Both the position numbers and the translations under genes were made by a program. Below the pieces are notes generated by a model. It was not told the DNA's origin. It saw only the letters and a list, made by a program, of their open reading frames with translations, and did not search any database. Shown here piece after piece: positions 53,105 to 64,000 of a stretch of 64,000 bases of DNA (position 1 is the stretch's first letter; every line of letters starts with the position of its first letter). The stretch covers positions 207,100,978-207,164,977 of the forward strand of contig CP136066.1 in NCBI GenBank assembly GCA_032622095.1, in the 5' to 3' direction. This DNA is from Siphonodentalium dalli (lineage: Eukaryota; Mollusca; Scaphopoda; Gadilida; Siphonodentaliidae).

Positions 53105-54067
53105 GATGATTCCCAATACACACAAAGCGTATTGTCACATGAAGTCAAAATCGGGAAATTTGGTCCACCTATTGTGGAACATCTTGATTCAACTTCAGCA
53201 GCTGTGAAAGTAACTGGAATGCCAGCAGTCGACATCGTACTTCAGTATGGTAATCAGCTCAACTTTGTTACCTCTGATAAGTCAAAAGATCACAATCCAG
53301 ACTTTTATTTCGTAGAAGAATCTGATGACGTATTAGCAGATGATTATGACATAAAACACGATGTTGACATATTAAAAGATGATTATGTAGTAAAAGACGT
53401 TGCCATATTAACGGGAGAACAAGAGAAAATTGAACCAGATGTCCCTGGTGAAAAGAAACAGTATATCTGTGAAATCTGTGGGAAGGATTTCACGCTTAAA
53501 AGAAATGTGTCTCGTCATATTAAATTCTGTCATGGCGATTCCGAGTTTAAATGCGGGGAGTGCAGCGTCACCTTCACGTCTGAAGAGAAGAGACAAAAAC
53601 ATCTTGCTGAAAAACACATGGGAAACTTTGTATGCGAAGTGTGCGGTAAATCTTTTAAAAGAAAGAAGATACTGAATTTACACCAGAGAGTGAAGAACCA
53701 TGGGACGACTATCACTGGTGGCTGGGTTTGTCAATACCCCGGATGCGGTCGACGATTCGGAGGTAAAAAGTGGTACGAAGGTCATATGAATTCTCATAAT
53801 GGTGTCCGACCATTCAAGTGCAAGAGATGCGGACATACGTTTCACACGGTGTACTATCTTAATGATCACGAGAAGGGTTGCTGTACGAATGGTATTTACA
53901 AATGTACTGAATGCGATAAGACTTTCAAGAGTCGGTGTAGTCTATACGGTCATACTAATTCTATTCATAGAGGTATTGTTCACACATGTGGGTGTGGCAC
54001 AGTGTTTAAATACCGTAATGGCCTTCGACGTCACCTTAAGGAGAACCCACAGTGTAAAAAAGAATGA
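53105..54067 (+). CDS. Seven-finger C2H2 terminal exon with acidic leader, Z5
   Basis: The acceptor CTGTTTCAG ends at 53104. The frame is open from the first base in phase 0 for 320 codons. The first ~115 residues have no fingers and become strongly acidic (DDVLADDYD, DVDILKDDY). Seven fingers follow from Cys122: four near-canonical types (YICEICGKDF, FKCGECSVTF, FVCEVCGKSF, YKCTECDKTF); one with four residues between cysteines (CQYPGC); one ending His-x4-Cys; and a last, degenerate finger starting CGC and ending in Cys. It lacks the CG-x-x-Y first finger and the 28-residue register of the small exons. It may therefore be a second kind of end for the same gene, or the last exon of a different gene. 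A family I hairpin starts 14 bases after the stop. Possible AATAAA at 54541-54546. Confidence 0.9.
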   Translation, partial: DDSQYTQSVLSHEVKIGKFGPPIVEHLDSTSAAVKVTGMPAVDIVLQYGNQLNFVTSDKSKDHNPDFYFVEESDDVLADDYDIKHDVDILKDDYVVKDVAILTGEQEKIEPDVPGEKKQYICEICGKDFTLKRNVSRHIKFCHGDSEFKCGECSVTFTSEEKRQKHLAEKHMGNFVCEVCGKSFKRKKILNLHQRVKNHGTTITGGWVCQYPGCGRRFGGKKWYEGHMNSHNGVRPFKCKRCGHTFHTVYYLNDHEKGCCTNGIYKCTECDKTFKSRCSLYGHTNSIHRGIVHTCGCGTVFKYRNGLRRHLKENPQCKKE

Positions 54068-54080
54068 AGTTTTCATGTCC

Positions 54081-54223
54081 AAGCCTTGAAATAGGGTGTC
54101 TGTCATTTGCAGAATGAGGTCCCCAGAGGGTGAATTTAGTGATGCTATGCGGGGTAGCATCACTAAATTCACCCTCTGGGGACCTCATTCTGCAAATGAC
54201 AGACACGCTATTTCAAGGCTTGG
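54081..54223. mobile_element. Hairpin element, family I, full length
   Basis: CAAGCCTTGAAATAGGG...GCTATTTCAAGGCTTGG, an almost perfect stem of about 65 bp directly downstream of the Z5 stop. Confidence 0.85.
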
Positions 54224-54239
54224 TTATAATGTCATGCTA

Positions 54240-54840
54240 TATAACAAGCAAGCCTGAGTTTAGGGTGCCGGTCATTTGCATGAATGAGGTCCCCAGAGCG
54301 TTAATTTAGTGACGCTATCCCCCATTGGGGGCTAGCATTACTAAATTTACCCTCTGGGGACCTCATTCTGCTTTGGCCTCATCTGTTATGGGAGACATAG
54401 ACTCAGATTGAAGTTTCAAAATGGTGAATATTGTGATGTACATCCACTGGGAACCTCGATTATGCAATGTGTCGTCTGCCAATTATAGATATAGGGAAAC
54501 TAAACTAAAAAAGAAATAGAATCTATGGGAGAAATTTTATAATAAAGAAACTTTCCAGAGAAGATGAGGCCTAAGGTATAAGCAGAATGAGGTCCCCAGA
54601 GCAGGGACAATGGAAGCATCAAATGGCAAGGGGGGCAAACCAGTCAGGAGGGCACTTTTCGGGTACCCACTGGACTCCCCTGGGTCAGGGCAAGGGGGGG
54701 CAAGTGCCCCCCTTCTCCAGCGTCCCTGCCCCAGAGGGTGAATTTAGTGATGCTATCCCACTATGCGGGATTGCGTCACTAAATTCACACTCTGGGTACC
54801 TCATTCTGCAAATGACAGGCACACTAAACTCAGACTTCCT
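54240..54840. mobile_element. Family I composite: two hairpins, spacer and inner insertion
   Basis: A hairpin at about 54250-54380, a spacer with GGCCTCATCTGTTATGGGAG and GATATAGGGAAACTAAAC, then a hairpin 54580-54840 that is interrupted at 54602-54728. Confidence 0.7.
54602..54728. mobile_element. 127-bp hAT-like insertion with 8-bp target duplication
   Basis: CCCCAGAG at 54594-54601 and 54729-54736 flanks ends CAGGGAC and GTCCCTG. Removing the insert and one CCCCAGAG restores the usual family I arm. Short mirrored ends and an 8-bp duplication fit hAT. Confidence 0.85.
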
Positions 54841-54887
54841 AACAAGCCTTGACATGTAATAATTCCTTGCTTAATATCACAACATTT

Positions 54888-55459
54888 TGCATGGTTACTA
54901 TACACAGGGTAGGGAGTAGATCATGTCACGAACCTCTACTCTACCTCTATCATATTCCACCAGTACAAATTCAGGGTATAGAGATCATATTACACCAGTA
55001 CAAATCCTGGGAACTTTTTGAAGGTTTGACATGAAACCTTATAAAGTCGAAAAATTAACACAGGGAATATATTTCTTAGTTATTACCTGTTCCTTAATAA
55101 TGTACTTCACTGTAGTCACAACTCGAAATTGCATGATTTAAGTGACTTTGTGAGCAATTTTGCTTTGTGTCACTTAAAATTATGGGAATTATGGGAATTT
55201 CTCCTTGGTAATTAATTCAACGTTTATCACGATACCGGCTCACAAAATCAGAGAAAAGCATGAAATCTTGAGCTGGGACCACCCTCTAATGTGAAGTAAA
55301 TGATTGAGGAACAAGTATTAACAAAGAAATATATTCACTGCCTTGTATGTTCAATGTTATAAAGTTCACTGTCAGAACATCAAAAAGTTCCCAGGTTTTG
55401 CATTGGTGGAATATGATCTCTACGGGCATTAGCCAGAGTAGAGATTAATGGCATGATCT
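54888..55459. mobile_element. Long imperfect foldback element
   Basis: Arms of about 270 bases: CCTGGGAACTTTTTGAAGG / AAAAAGTTCCCAGG, GAATATATTTCTTAGTTA / TAACAAAGAAATATATTC, and TACTTCACTGTAGT / AATGTGAAGTA. The outer arms are CATATTCCACCAGTACAAA / TGCATTGGTGGAATATG. Confidence 0.7.
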
Positions 55460-55742
55460 AAAGTAATGCCCTAAATAATCCACTCCTTAACCACAGCAGA
55501 TTTATGGGTAATTTTTCAGGATTTAGTCGAAAATATGGCTTGTTGCCATTCATCGGAAACCACTGCAGAATTATGGGTACTTTTTCAGAATTTAGTCGGA
55601 AATATGGCTTGTTGCCATTCACCAGAAAGCTCTCAGTGAGAGCTTTCCAATGAATGGCAACAAGCCATATTTTCGACTAAATCCTGAAAAATTACCCATA
55701 ATTCTGCTGTGGTTAAAGAGTTGATTATTTAGGGCATTACTG
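55460..55742. mobile_element. Family A MITE (copy 16) with duplicated left arm
   Basis: The left arm segment GCAGAATTATGGGTA...GCCATTCATCGGAAA appears twice (about 55495-55560 and 55565-55635) before a normal right arm ending GGGCATTACTG. Confidence 0.8.
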
Positions 55743-55775
55743 TAGGTAGGGAGTGACAATGTTACTCAGGGACCA

Positions 55776-55891
55776 GCCTAGAGGGTGACTTGGGAGACTG
55801 GGAACAGCCCAGAGGGTGACTTGGGAGACTGGGAACAGCCCAGAGGGTGACTTGGGAGACTGGGAACAGCCCAGAGGGTGACTTGGGAGAT
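55776..55891 (+). repeat. 31-bp tandem repeat, 3.7 copies
   Basis: Unit contains CAGAGGGTGACTTGGGAGAC and TGGGAACAGCC; copies are nearly identical. Confidence 0.92.
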
Positions 55892-55984
55892 GCATCTTCT
55901 CCCTTAAATGTGCAACTTCTCTCTATTTTTGTCCCAGGGAGAAGTGACTTCTCTCTTGTATACGAGTATGCATATGTCACAACA

Positions 55985-56780
55985 GCATAAATGAATGTAG
56001 TGCGTATGTGTGTGTTTTGGGGTATACATGTACCACGCTGTGGTCGTAATGAATGTAGTGCGTATGTGTGTGTTTTGGGGTATGAATGTAGTGCGTATGT
56101 GTGTGTTTTGGGGTATACATGTACCACGCTGTGGTCGTAATGAATGTAGTGCGTATGTGTGTGTTTTGGGGTATGAATGTAGTGCGTATGTGTGTGTTTT
56201 GGGGTATACATGTACCACGCTGTGGTCGTAATGAATGTAGTGCGTATGTGTGTGTTTTGGGGTATACATGTACCACGCTGTGGTCGTAATGAATGTAGTG
56301 CGTATGTGTGTGTTTTGGGGTATACATGTACCACGCTGTGGTCGTAATGAATGTAGTGCGTATGTGTGTGTTTTGGGGTATACATGTACCACGCTGTGGT
56401 CGTAATGAATGTAGTGCGTATGTGTGTGTTTTGGGGTATGAATGTAGTGCGTATGTGTGTGTTTTGGGGTATGAATGTAGTGCGTATGTGTGTGTTTTGG
56501 GGTATGAATGTAGTGCGTATGTGTGTGTTTTGGGGTATGAATGTAGTGCGTATGTGTGTGTTTTGGGGTATACATGTACCACGCTGTGGTCGTAATGAAT
56601 GTAGTGCGTATGTGTGTGTTTTGGGGTATGAATGTAGTGCGTATGTGTGTGTTTTGGGGTATGAATGTAGTGCGTATGTGTGTGTTTTGGGGTATGAATG
56701 TAGTGCGTATGTGTGTGTTTTGGGGTATGAATGTAGTGCGTATGTGTGTGTTTTGGGGTATACATGTACCACGCTGTGGT
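55985..56780 (+). repeat. 33/58-bp minisatellite
   Basis: A 33-base unit (GAATGTAGTGCGTATGTGTG + TGTTTTGGGGTAT) repeats either directly or with a 25-base extension (ACATGTACCACGCTGTGGTC + GTAAT), giving 58. About 19 units. Frames of up to 370 codons on both strands come from the 33-base period and are not genes. Confidence 0.92.
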
Positions 56781-57260
56781 CATTGGGGTACATTGTGTAA
56801 ACCATGAAGCAGTTTACACCAAATGTAACCACAGTGCCATATCCCCCAATAACACTCACACCCACTACATTCATTTCTTATATTTATATAGCTATTTGAT
56901 TAATTATTCCCATAAAAAGCTGAGTATATTCTTGTTTATTTTCACAAAATTGTTCGTAATTTGAGACCAGCCCACGCAGCACATCAAGTCAGCCCGATAT
57001 AAGATTTCAATCTCTTAGCTACGATAACTTGATCGATATACATAACTGGCTTCAGAATCAATTTGGCTGAACTTTGAAAAGCTTGCACAATTATTCTGCT
57101 GACCACTTTCAGTGATTAGGTCAGAATAGGTCAACAATCTGTAACTTTCTGTTCATGATACACCCGAGAGATCTATGCATAATTGGAATGTAAACCGAGT
57201 GACCCAATTGGCAGTTGACCAAACAGGATTTAGTGTATCGCAGACAGGCCATGTAAATAT
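56781..57260. other. No recognised feature
   Basis: A spacer between two tandem arrays. Confidence 0.5.
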
Positions 57261-57269
57261 TTAAGTAAA

Positions 57270-60200
57270 TTATAATGGTGTACTTACTCACTGTAATGGT
57301 GTACTTACTCACTATAATTGTGTACTTACTCACTGTAATGGTGTACTTACTCACTATAATGGTGTACTTACTCACTATAATGGTGTTCTTACTCACTATG
57401 ATTGTGTACTGACTCATCTATAATGGTGTACTTACTCATTACAGTGGTGTACTTACTCAATATAATGGTGTTCTTACTCACTATAATGGTGTACTGAATC
57501 ATAAATAATGGTGTTCTTACTCACTATAATGGTATTCTTGCTCACTATAATGGTGTATTTACTCACTATAATGGTGTACTGACTCACTATAATGGTGTAC
57601 TGACTCACTATAATGGTGTACTTACTCCCTATAATGGTGTACTGACTCATCTATAATGGTGTACTGACTCACTATAATGGTGTTCTTACTCACTATGTGT
57701 GTGTACTGACTCATCTATAATGATGTACTTACTCACTATAATAGTGTAATTACTCACTATCATGATGTACTTACTCACTATAATGGTGTACTGACTCATC
57801 TATAATGGTGTACTGAATCATAAATAACGGTGTTCTTACTCACTATAATGGTGTACTGACTCATCTATAATGGTGTACGGACTCACTATAATGGTGTTCT
57901 TACTCACTATAATGGTGTTCTTACTCACTATGTTTGTGTACTGACTCATCTATAATGATGTACGGACTCACTATAATGGTGTACGGACTCACTATAATGG
58001 TGTACTGACTCACTATAATGGTGTTCTTACTGACTATAATGGTGTAATTACTCACTATAATGATGTACTTTATACTCACTATAATGGTGTACTTACTCAC
58101 TATGATTGTGTACTGACTCATCTATAATGGTGTACTTACTCATCTATAATGATGTACTTAGTCACTATGATTGTGTACTGACTCATCTATAATGGTGTAC
58201 TTACTCACTATAATGGTGTACTGACTCATCTATAATGGTGTACTGACTCATCTATAATAGTGTAATTACTCACTATAATGATGTACTTACTCACTATAAT
58301 GGTGTACTGAATCATAAATAATGGTGTACTGACTCATCTATAATGATGTACTTACTCACTATAATGGTGTACTGACTCACTATAATGGTGTACTTACTCA
58401 CTATGATTGTGTACTGACTCATATATAATGGTGTACTTACTCCCTATAATGGTGTACTGACTCATCTATAATGGTGTACTTACTCACTATAATGGTGTAC
58501 TTACTCACTGTAATGGTGTACTTACTCACTATAATTGTGTACTTACTCACTGTAATGGTGTACTTACTCACTATAATGGTGTTCTTACTCACTATGATTG
58601 TGTACTGAATCATCTATAATGGTGTACTTACTCACTATAATGGTGTACTTACTCACTATAATGGTGTACTTACTCATTACAGTGGTGTATTTACTCACTA
58701 TAATGGTGCTCTTACTCACTATAATGGTGTACTTACTCACTATAATGGTGTACTTACTCACTATAATGGTGTACTTACTCACTATAATGGTGTCCTTACT
58801 CACTATAATGGTATACTTACTCACTATAATGGTGTACTGAATCATAAATAATGGTGTTCTTGCTCACTATAATGGTATTCTTGCTCACTATAATGGTGTA
58901 TTTACTCACTATAATGGTGTACTGACTCACTATAATGGTGTACTGACTCACTATAATGGTGTACTGACTCACTATAATGGTGTACTTACTCCCTATAATG
59001 GTGTACTGACTCATCTATAATGGTGTACTGACTCACTATAATGGTGTACTTACTCACTATAATGGTGTACTGACTCATCTATAATGGTGTACTGACTCAT
59101 CTATAATGGTGTACTGACTCACTATAATGATGTACTTACTCACTATAATGATGTACTGAATCATAAATAATGGTGTACTGACTCATCTATAATGATGTAC
59201 TTACTCACTATAATGGTGTACTGACTCATCTATAATGGTGTACTGACTCATCTATAATGGTATTCTTGCTCACTATAATGGTGTATTTACTCACTATAAT
59301 GGTGTACTTACTCACTATAATGGTGTACTTACTCACTATAATGGTGTACTTACTCACTATAATGGTGTATTTACTCACTATAATGGTGTACTTACTCACT
59401 ATAATGGTGTACTTACTCATCTATAATGGTGTACTGACTCATCTATAATAGTGTACTTACTCACTATAATGATGTACTTACTCACTATAATGGTGTACTT
59501 ACTCACTATAATGGTGTACTTACTCACTATAATGGTGTACTTACTCCCTATAATGGTGTACTGACTCAACTATAATGATGTACTGACTCACTATAATGGT
59601 GTACTTACTCACTATAATGGTGTACTTACTCACTATAATGGTGTACTTACTCACTATAATGGTGTACTTACTCCCTATAATGGTGTACTTACTCCCTATA
59701 ATGGTGTACTGACTCATCTATAATGGTGTACTGACTCACTATAATGATGTACTGACTCACTATAATGGTGTACTGACTCATCTATAATAGTGTAATTACT
59801 CACTATAATGATGTACTTACTCACTATAATGGTGTACTTACTCACTATGATTGTGTACTGACTCATCTATAATGGTGTACTTACTCATCTATAATGATGT
59901 ACTTACTCCATATAATGGTGTACTGACTCATCTATAATGGTGAACTGACTCATCTATAATAGTGTAATTACTCACTATAATGATGTACTTACTCACTATA
60001 ATGGTGTACTTACTCCCTATAATGGTGTACTGACTCATCTATAATGGTGTACTTACTCACTATAATAGTGTACTTACTCACTATAATGGTGTACTGGCTC
60101 ATCTATAATGGTGTACTGACTCATCTATAATAGTGTAATTACTCACTATAATGATGTACTTACTCACTATAATGGTGTTCTTACTCTCTATAATGGTGTA

Positions 60201-63200
60201 CTGACTCATCTATAATGGTGTACTTACTCACTATAATGGTGTACTTACTCACTATAATGGTGTTCTTACTCTCTATAATGGTGTACTGACTCATCTATAA
60301 TGGTGTACTGACTCATCTATAATGGTGTACTCACTCACTATAATGGTATTCTTGCTCACTATAATGGTGTATTTACTCACTAGAATGGTGTACTTACTCT
60401 CTATAATGGTGTACTTACTCACTATAATGGTGTTCTTACTCTCTATAATGGTGTACTTACTCCCTATAATGGTGTACTTACTCCCTATACTGGTGTACTT
60501 ACTCTCTATAATGGTGTACTTACTCCCTATAATGGTGTACTTACTCACTATAATGGTGTACTGACTCACTATAATGGTGTTCTTACTCACTATGTTTGTG
60601 TACTGACTCCCTACAATGGTGTACTTACTCCCTATAATGGTGTACTGGCTCATCTATAATGGTGTACTGACTCATCTATAATGGTATTCTTGTTCACTAT
60701 AATGTGTTCTTACTCTCTATAATGGTGTTCTTACTCTCTATAATGGTGTTCTTGCTCACTATAATGGTGTTCTTACTCTCTATAATGGTGTAATGACTCA
60801 TCTATAATGGTATACTTACTCACTATAATGGTATTCTTGCTCACTATAATGTGTACTTACTCTCTATAATGGTGTACTGACTCATCTATAATGGTGTTCT
60901 TACTATCTATAATGGTATTCTTGCTCTCTATAATGGTGTACTTACTCCCTATAATGGTGTACTTACTCCCTATAATGGTGTACTTACTCCCTATAATGGT
61001 GTACTGACTCATCTATAATGGTGTACTTACTCCCTATAAGGGTGTACTTACTCACTATAATGGTGTACTGACTCACTATAATGGTGTTCTTACTCACTAT
61101 GTTTGTGTACTGACTCCCTATAATTGTGTACTTACTCCCTATAATGGTGTACTGACTCATCTATAATGGTGTACTTACTCACTATAATTGTGTACTGACT
61201 CATCTATAATGATGTACTTACTCACTATAATGGTGTACTGACTCATCTATAATGGTGTACTGACTCATCTACAATGGTGTACTTACTCACTATAATGGTG
61301 TACTGACTCATCTATAATGGTGTACTGACTCATCTATAATGGTGTACTGACTCATCTACAATGGTGTACTTACTCACTATAATGGTGTACTGACTCATCT
61401 ATAATGGTGTACTGACTCATCTATAATGATGTACTTACTCACTATAATGGTGTACTGACTCATCTATAATGGTGTACTGACTCATCTATAATGGTGTACT
61501 GACTCATCTACAATGGTGTACTTACTCACTATAATGGTGTACTGACTCATCTATAATGATGTACTTACTCACTATAATGGTGTACTGACTCATCTATAAT
61601 GGTGTACTGACTCATCTATAATGGTGTTCTTACTCACTATAATGGTGTACTGACTCATCTATAATGGTGTACTGACTCATCTATAATGGTGTTCTTACTC
61701 ACTATAATGGTGTACTGACTCATCTATAATGGTGTACTGACTCATCTACAATGGTGTACTTACTCACTATAATGGTGTACTGACTCATCTATAATGGTGT
61801 ACTGACTCATCTATAATGATGTACTTACTCACTATAATGGTGTACTTACTCATCTATAATGATGTACTTACTCACTATAATGGTGTACTTACTCACTATA
61901 ATGGTGTACTGACTCACTATAATGGTGTACTGACTCATCTATAATGGTGTACTGACTCATCTATAATGATGTACTTACTCACTATAATGGTGTACTTACT
62001 CACTATAATGGTGTACTTACTCATCTATAATGATGTACTTACTCACTATAATGGTGTACTTACTCACTATAATGGTGTACTGACTCACTATAATGGTGTA
62101 CTGACTCATCTATAATGGTGTACTGACTCATCTATAATGGTGTACTGACTCATCTATAATGGTGTACTGACTCATCTATAATGGTGTACTGACTCATCTA
62201 TAATGGTGTACTTACTCACTATAATGGTGTACTGACTCATCTATAATGGTGTACTGACTCATCTATAATGATGTACTTACTCACTATAATGGTGTACTGA
62301 CTCATCTATAATGATGTACTTACTCACTATAATGGTGTACTGACTCACTATAATGGTGTACTGACTCATCTATAATGGTGTACTGACTCATCTATAATGG
62401 TGTACTGACTCATCTACAATGGTGTACTTACTCACTATAATGGTGTACTGACTCACTATAATGGTGTACTGACTCATCTCTAATGGTGTACTGACTCATC
62501 TATAATGGTGTACTGACTCATCTCTAATGGTGTACTGACTCACTATAATGGTGTACTGACTCATCTATAATGGTGTACTGACTCATCTATAATGGTGTAC
62601 TGACTCATCTCTAATGGTGTACTGACTCACTATAATGGTGTACTGACTCATCTCTAATGGTGTACTTACTCACTATAATGGTGTACTTACTCATCTATAA
62701 TGATGTACTTACTCACTATAATGGTGTACTTACTCACTATAATGGTGTACTGACTCACTATAATGGTGTACTGACTCATCTATAATGGTGTACTGACTCA
62801 TCTATAATGATGTACTTACTCACTATAATGGTGTACTTACTCACTATAATGGTGTACTTACTCATCTATAATGATGTACTTACTCACTATAATGGTGTAC
62901 TTACTCACTATAATGGTGTACTGACTCACTATAATGGTGTACTGACTCATCTATAATGGTGTACTGACTCATCTATAATGGTGTACTGACTCATCTATAA
63001 TGGTGTACTGACTCATCTATAATGGTGTACTGACTCATCTATAATGGTGTACTTACTCACTATAATGGTGTACTGACTCATCTATAATGGTGTACTGACT
63101 CATCTATAATGATGTACTTACTCACTATAATGGTGTACTGACTCATCTATAATGATGTACTTACTCACTATAATGGTGTACTGACTCACTATAATGGTGT

Positions 63201-63640
63201 ACTGACTCATCTATAATGGTGTACTGACTCATCTATAATGGTGTACTGACTCATCTACAATGGTGTACTTACTCACTATAATGGTGTACTGACTCACTAT
63301 AATGGTGTACTGACTCATCTCTAATGGTGTACTGACTCATCTATAATGGTGTTCTTGCTCACTATAATGTGTTCTTACTCTCTATAATGGTGTTCTTACT
63401 CTCTATAATGGTGTACTTATTCACTATAATGTGTACTTGCTCTCTATAATGGTGTAATGACTCATCTATAATGGTGTTCTTACTCTCTATAATGGTATTC
63501 TTGCTCTCTATAATGGTGTACTTACTCACTATAATGGTGTACTTACTCACTATAATGGTGTACTTACTCACTATAATGGTGTTCTTACTCACTATGTTTG
63601 TGTACTGACTCATCTATAATGGTGTACTTACTCACTATAA
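57270..63640. repeat. 6.4-kb satellite of 21/22-bp monomers
   Basis: About 300 monomers of two main forms: ACTCACTATAATGGTGTACT+T (21) and ACTCATCTATAATGGTGTAC+TG (22), with TTCTT, CCCT and GATG variants. The two forms alternate in blocks. In the right part, about 61820-62490 recurs at +841 bases (62660-63330) almost without change. YTIIVSK/LTIMVYL frames on both strands reflect the 21-base period and are not genes. Confidence 0.95.
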
Positions 63641-63952
63641 TGGTTTTATAAATGGGCTCATGTGTTGCATACTAATTGTATGTACTTAATTGATGTAAAC
63701 AATATTTTATTCTAGCTCTCACATATCCATGAATATATAATGATTACATTTTTTCAGTTGTGAGATATGGAGGATCTGACAACAAGCAAGGTGTTTCTTT
63801 TTACAGTCATCTCAATGTGTTACTTCTGAATCAGGAATTATTTCATTAAGGTTATATGTCGATTATATATGCCTAGTTAGCTTTTTTTTTAATATTAATA
63901 AAGAAAAAAAGAACAATTAAAAATCCCACTTATGCTGTGCTACATGTATGTA
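63641..63952. other. No recognised feature
   Basis: AT-rich sequence with poly(A) and poly(T) runs. Confidence 0.5.
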
Positions 63953-64000
63953 CAGTAATGCCCTAAATAATCGACTCCTTAACCACAGCAGAATTATGGG
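63953..64000. mobile_element. Family A MITE (copy 17), cut by the window end
   Basis: TA then CAGTAATGCCCTAAATAATC...AGAATTATGGG. The left arm only is visible. Confidence 0.85.

Noticed and set aside
18564-54067. Each zinc-finger segment as a separate intronless gene
   Set aside because: Frames run back to a consensus acceptor in the same phase in all seven cases and several lack any in-exon ATG before the first finger.
53408-54172. Minus-strand and shifted plus-strand frames over Z5
   Set aside because: Shadows of the zinc-finger exon and of the family I hairpin.
55762-56874. 370-codon minus-strand open frame and overlapping long frames
   Set aside because: Produced by the 33-base minisatellite period; low complexity, open in several frames on both strands, no domain.
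57121-63613. Many 62-120-codon frames with YTIIVSK or LTIMVYL repeats
   Set aside because: The 21-base satellite keeps frames open on both strands. No start context, no domain.
57270-63640. CRISPR-like array
   Set aside because: Monomers are adjacent 21/22-mers with no unique spacers, in a eukaryotic sequence without cas genes.
1-64000. tRNA or rRNA genes
   Set aside because: No A-box/B-box pair with a cloverleaf and no rRNA-like segment was recognised by eye. A tRNA scan would be needed to exclude them.

Overview
The window looks like intronic and intergenic DNA from an animal, most likely a lophotrochozoan and plausibly a marine bivalve or other mollusc. The reasons are low GC, spliceosomal acceptors, C2H2 and FLYWCH zinc-finger exons, hundreds of short palindromic DNA transposons, CR1/Jockey-like LINE debris and a Crypton-like tyrosine recombinase. 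Nothing bacterial, and no rRNA, tRNA or CRISPR array, was recognised. The species assignment is an inference only.

The genic content is seven short coding exons, all on the + strand. Each begins right after a strong polypyrimidine-AG acceptor, each is in codon phase 0, and each runs into its own stop: two FLYWCH-type exons (6873-7094, 10174-10395), four closely related 2-3 finger C2H2 exons (18564-18872, 24627-24842, 30719-30991, 45089-45412) and one large seven-finger exon with an acidic leader (53105-54067). No start-bearing first exon, BTB domain or 5' exon was seen. The simplest reading is a bank of alternative 3'-terminal exons of one gene whose common exon(s) lie to the left of base 1. 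This is the layout of Drosophila lola (C2H2 ends) and mod(mdg4) (FLYWCH ends), but here both finger classes sit in one array. That is the main discovery candidate.

Between the exons the introns are packed with mobile elements. They include about 18 copies of a TA-flanked hairpin MITE (family A), many TTAA-flanked elements with TTAACCCTTT-type ends (families B-G and K; J is also TTAA-flanked), and a different hairpin family (I). A palindromic core module is shared by elements with unrelated ends. A further family (L) starts with a short hairpin followed by a GTCC run. Several insertions are nested cleanly enough to read their target-site duplications. From 29755 back to 26436 a decayed minus-strand LINE reverse transcriptase is cut by at least five later insertions. 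From 37978 back to 36389 a minus-strand Crypton-like tyrosine recombinase pseudogene carries three frame breaks.

The right end (55.7-63.6 kb) is tandem repeat: a 31-bp repeat, a 33/58-bp minisatellite, and a 6.4-kb satellite of 21/22-bp monomers containing an 841-bp recent duplication. The long open frames there are by-products of the repeat periods, not genes. Coordinates of repeats were read by eye and may be off by several bases unless a target duplication fixes them.
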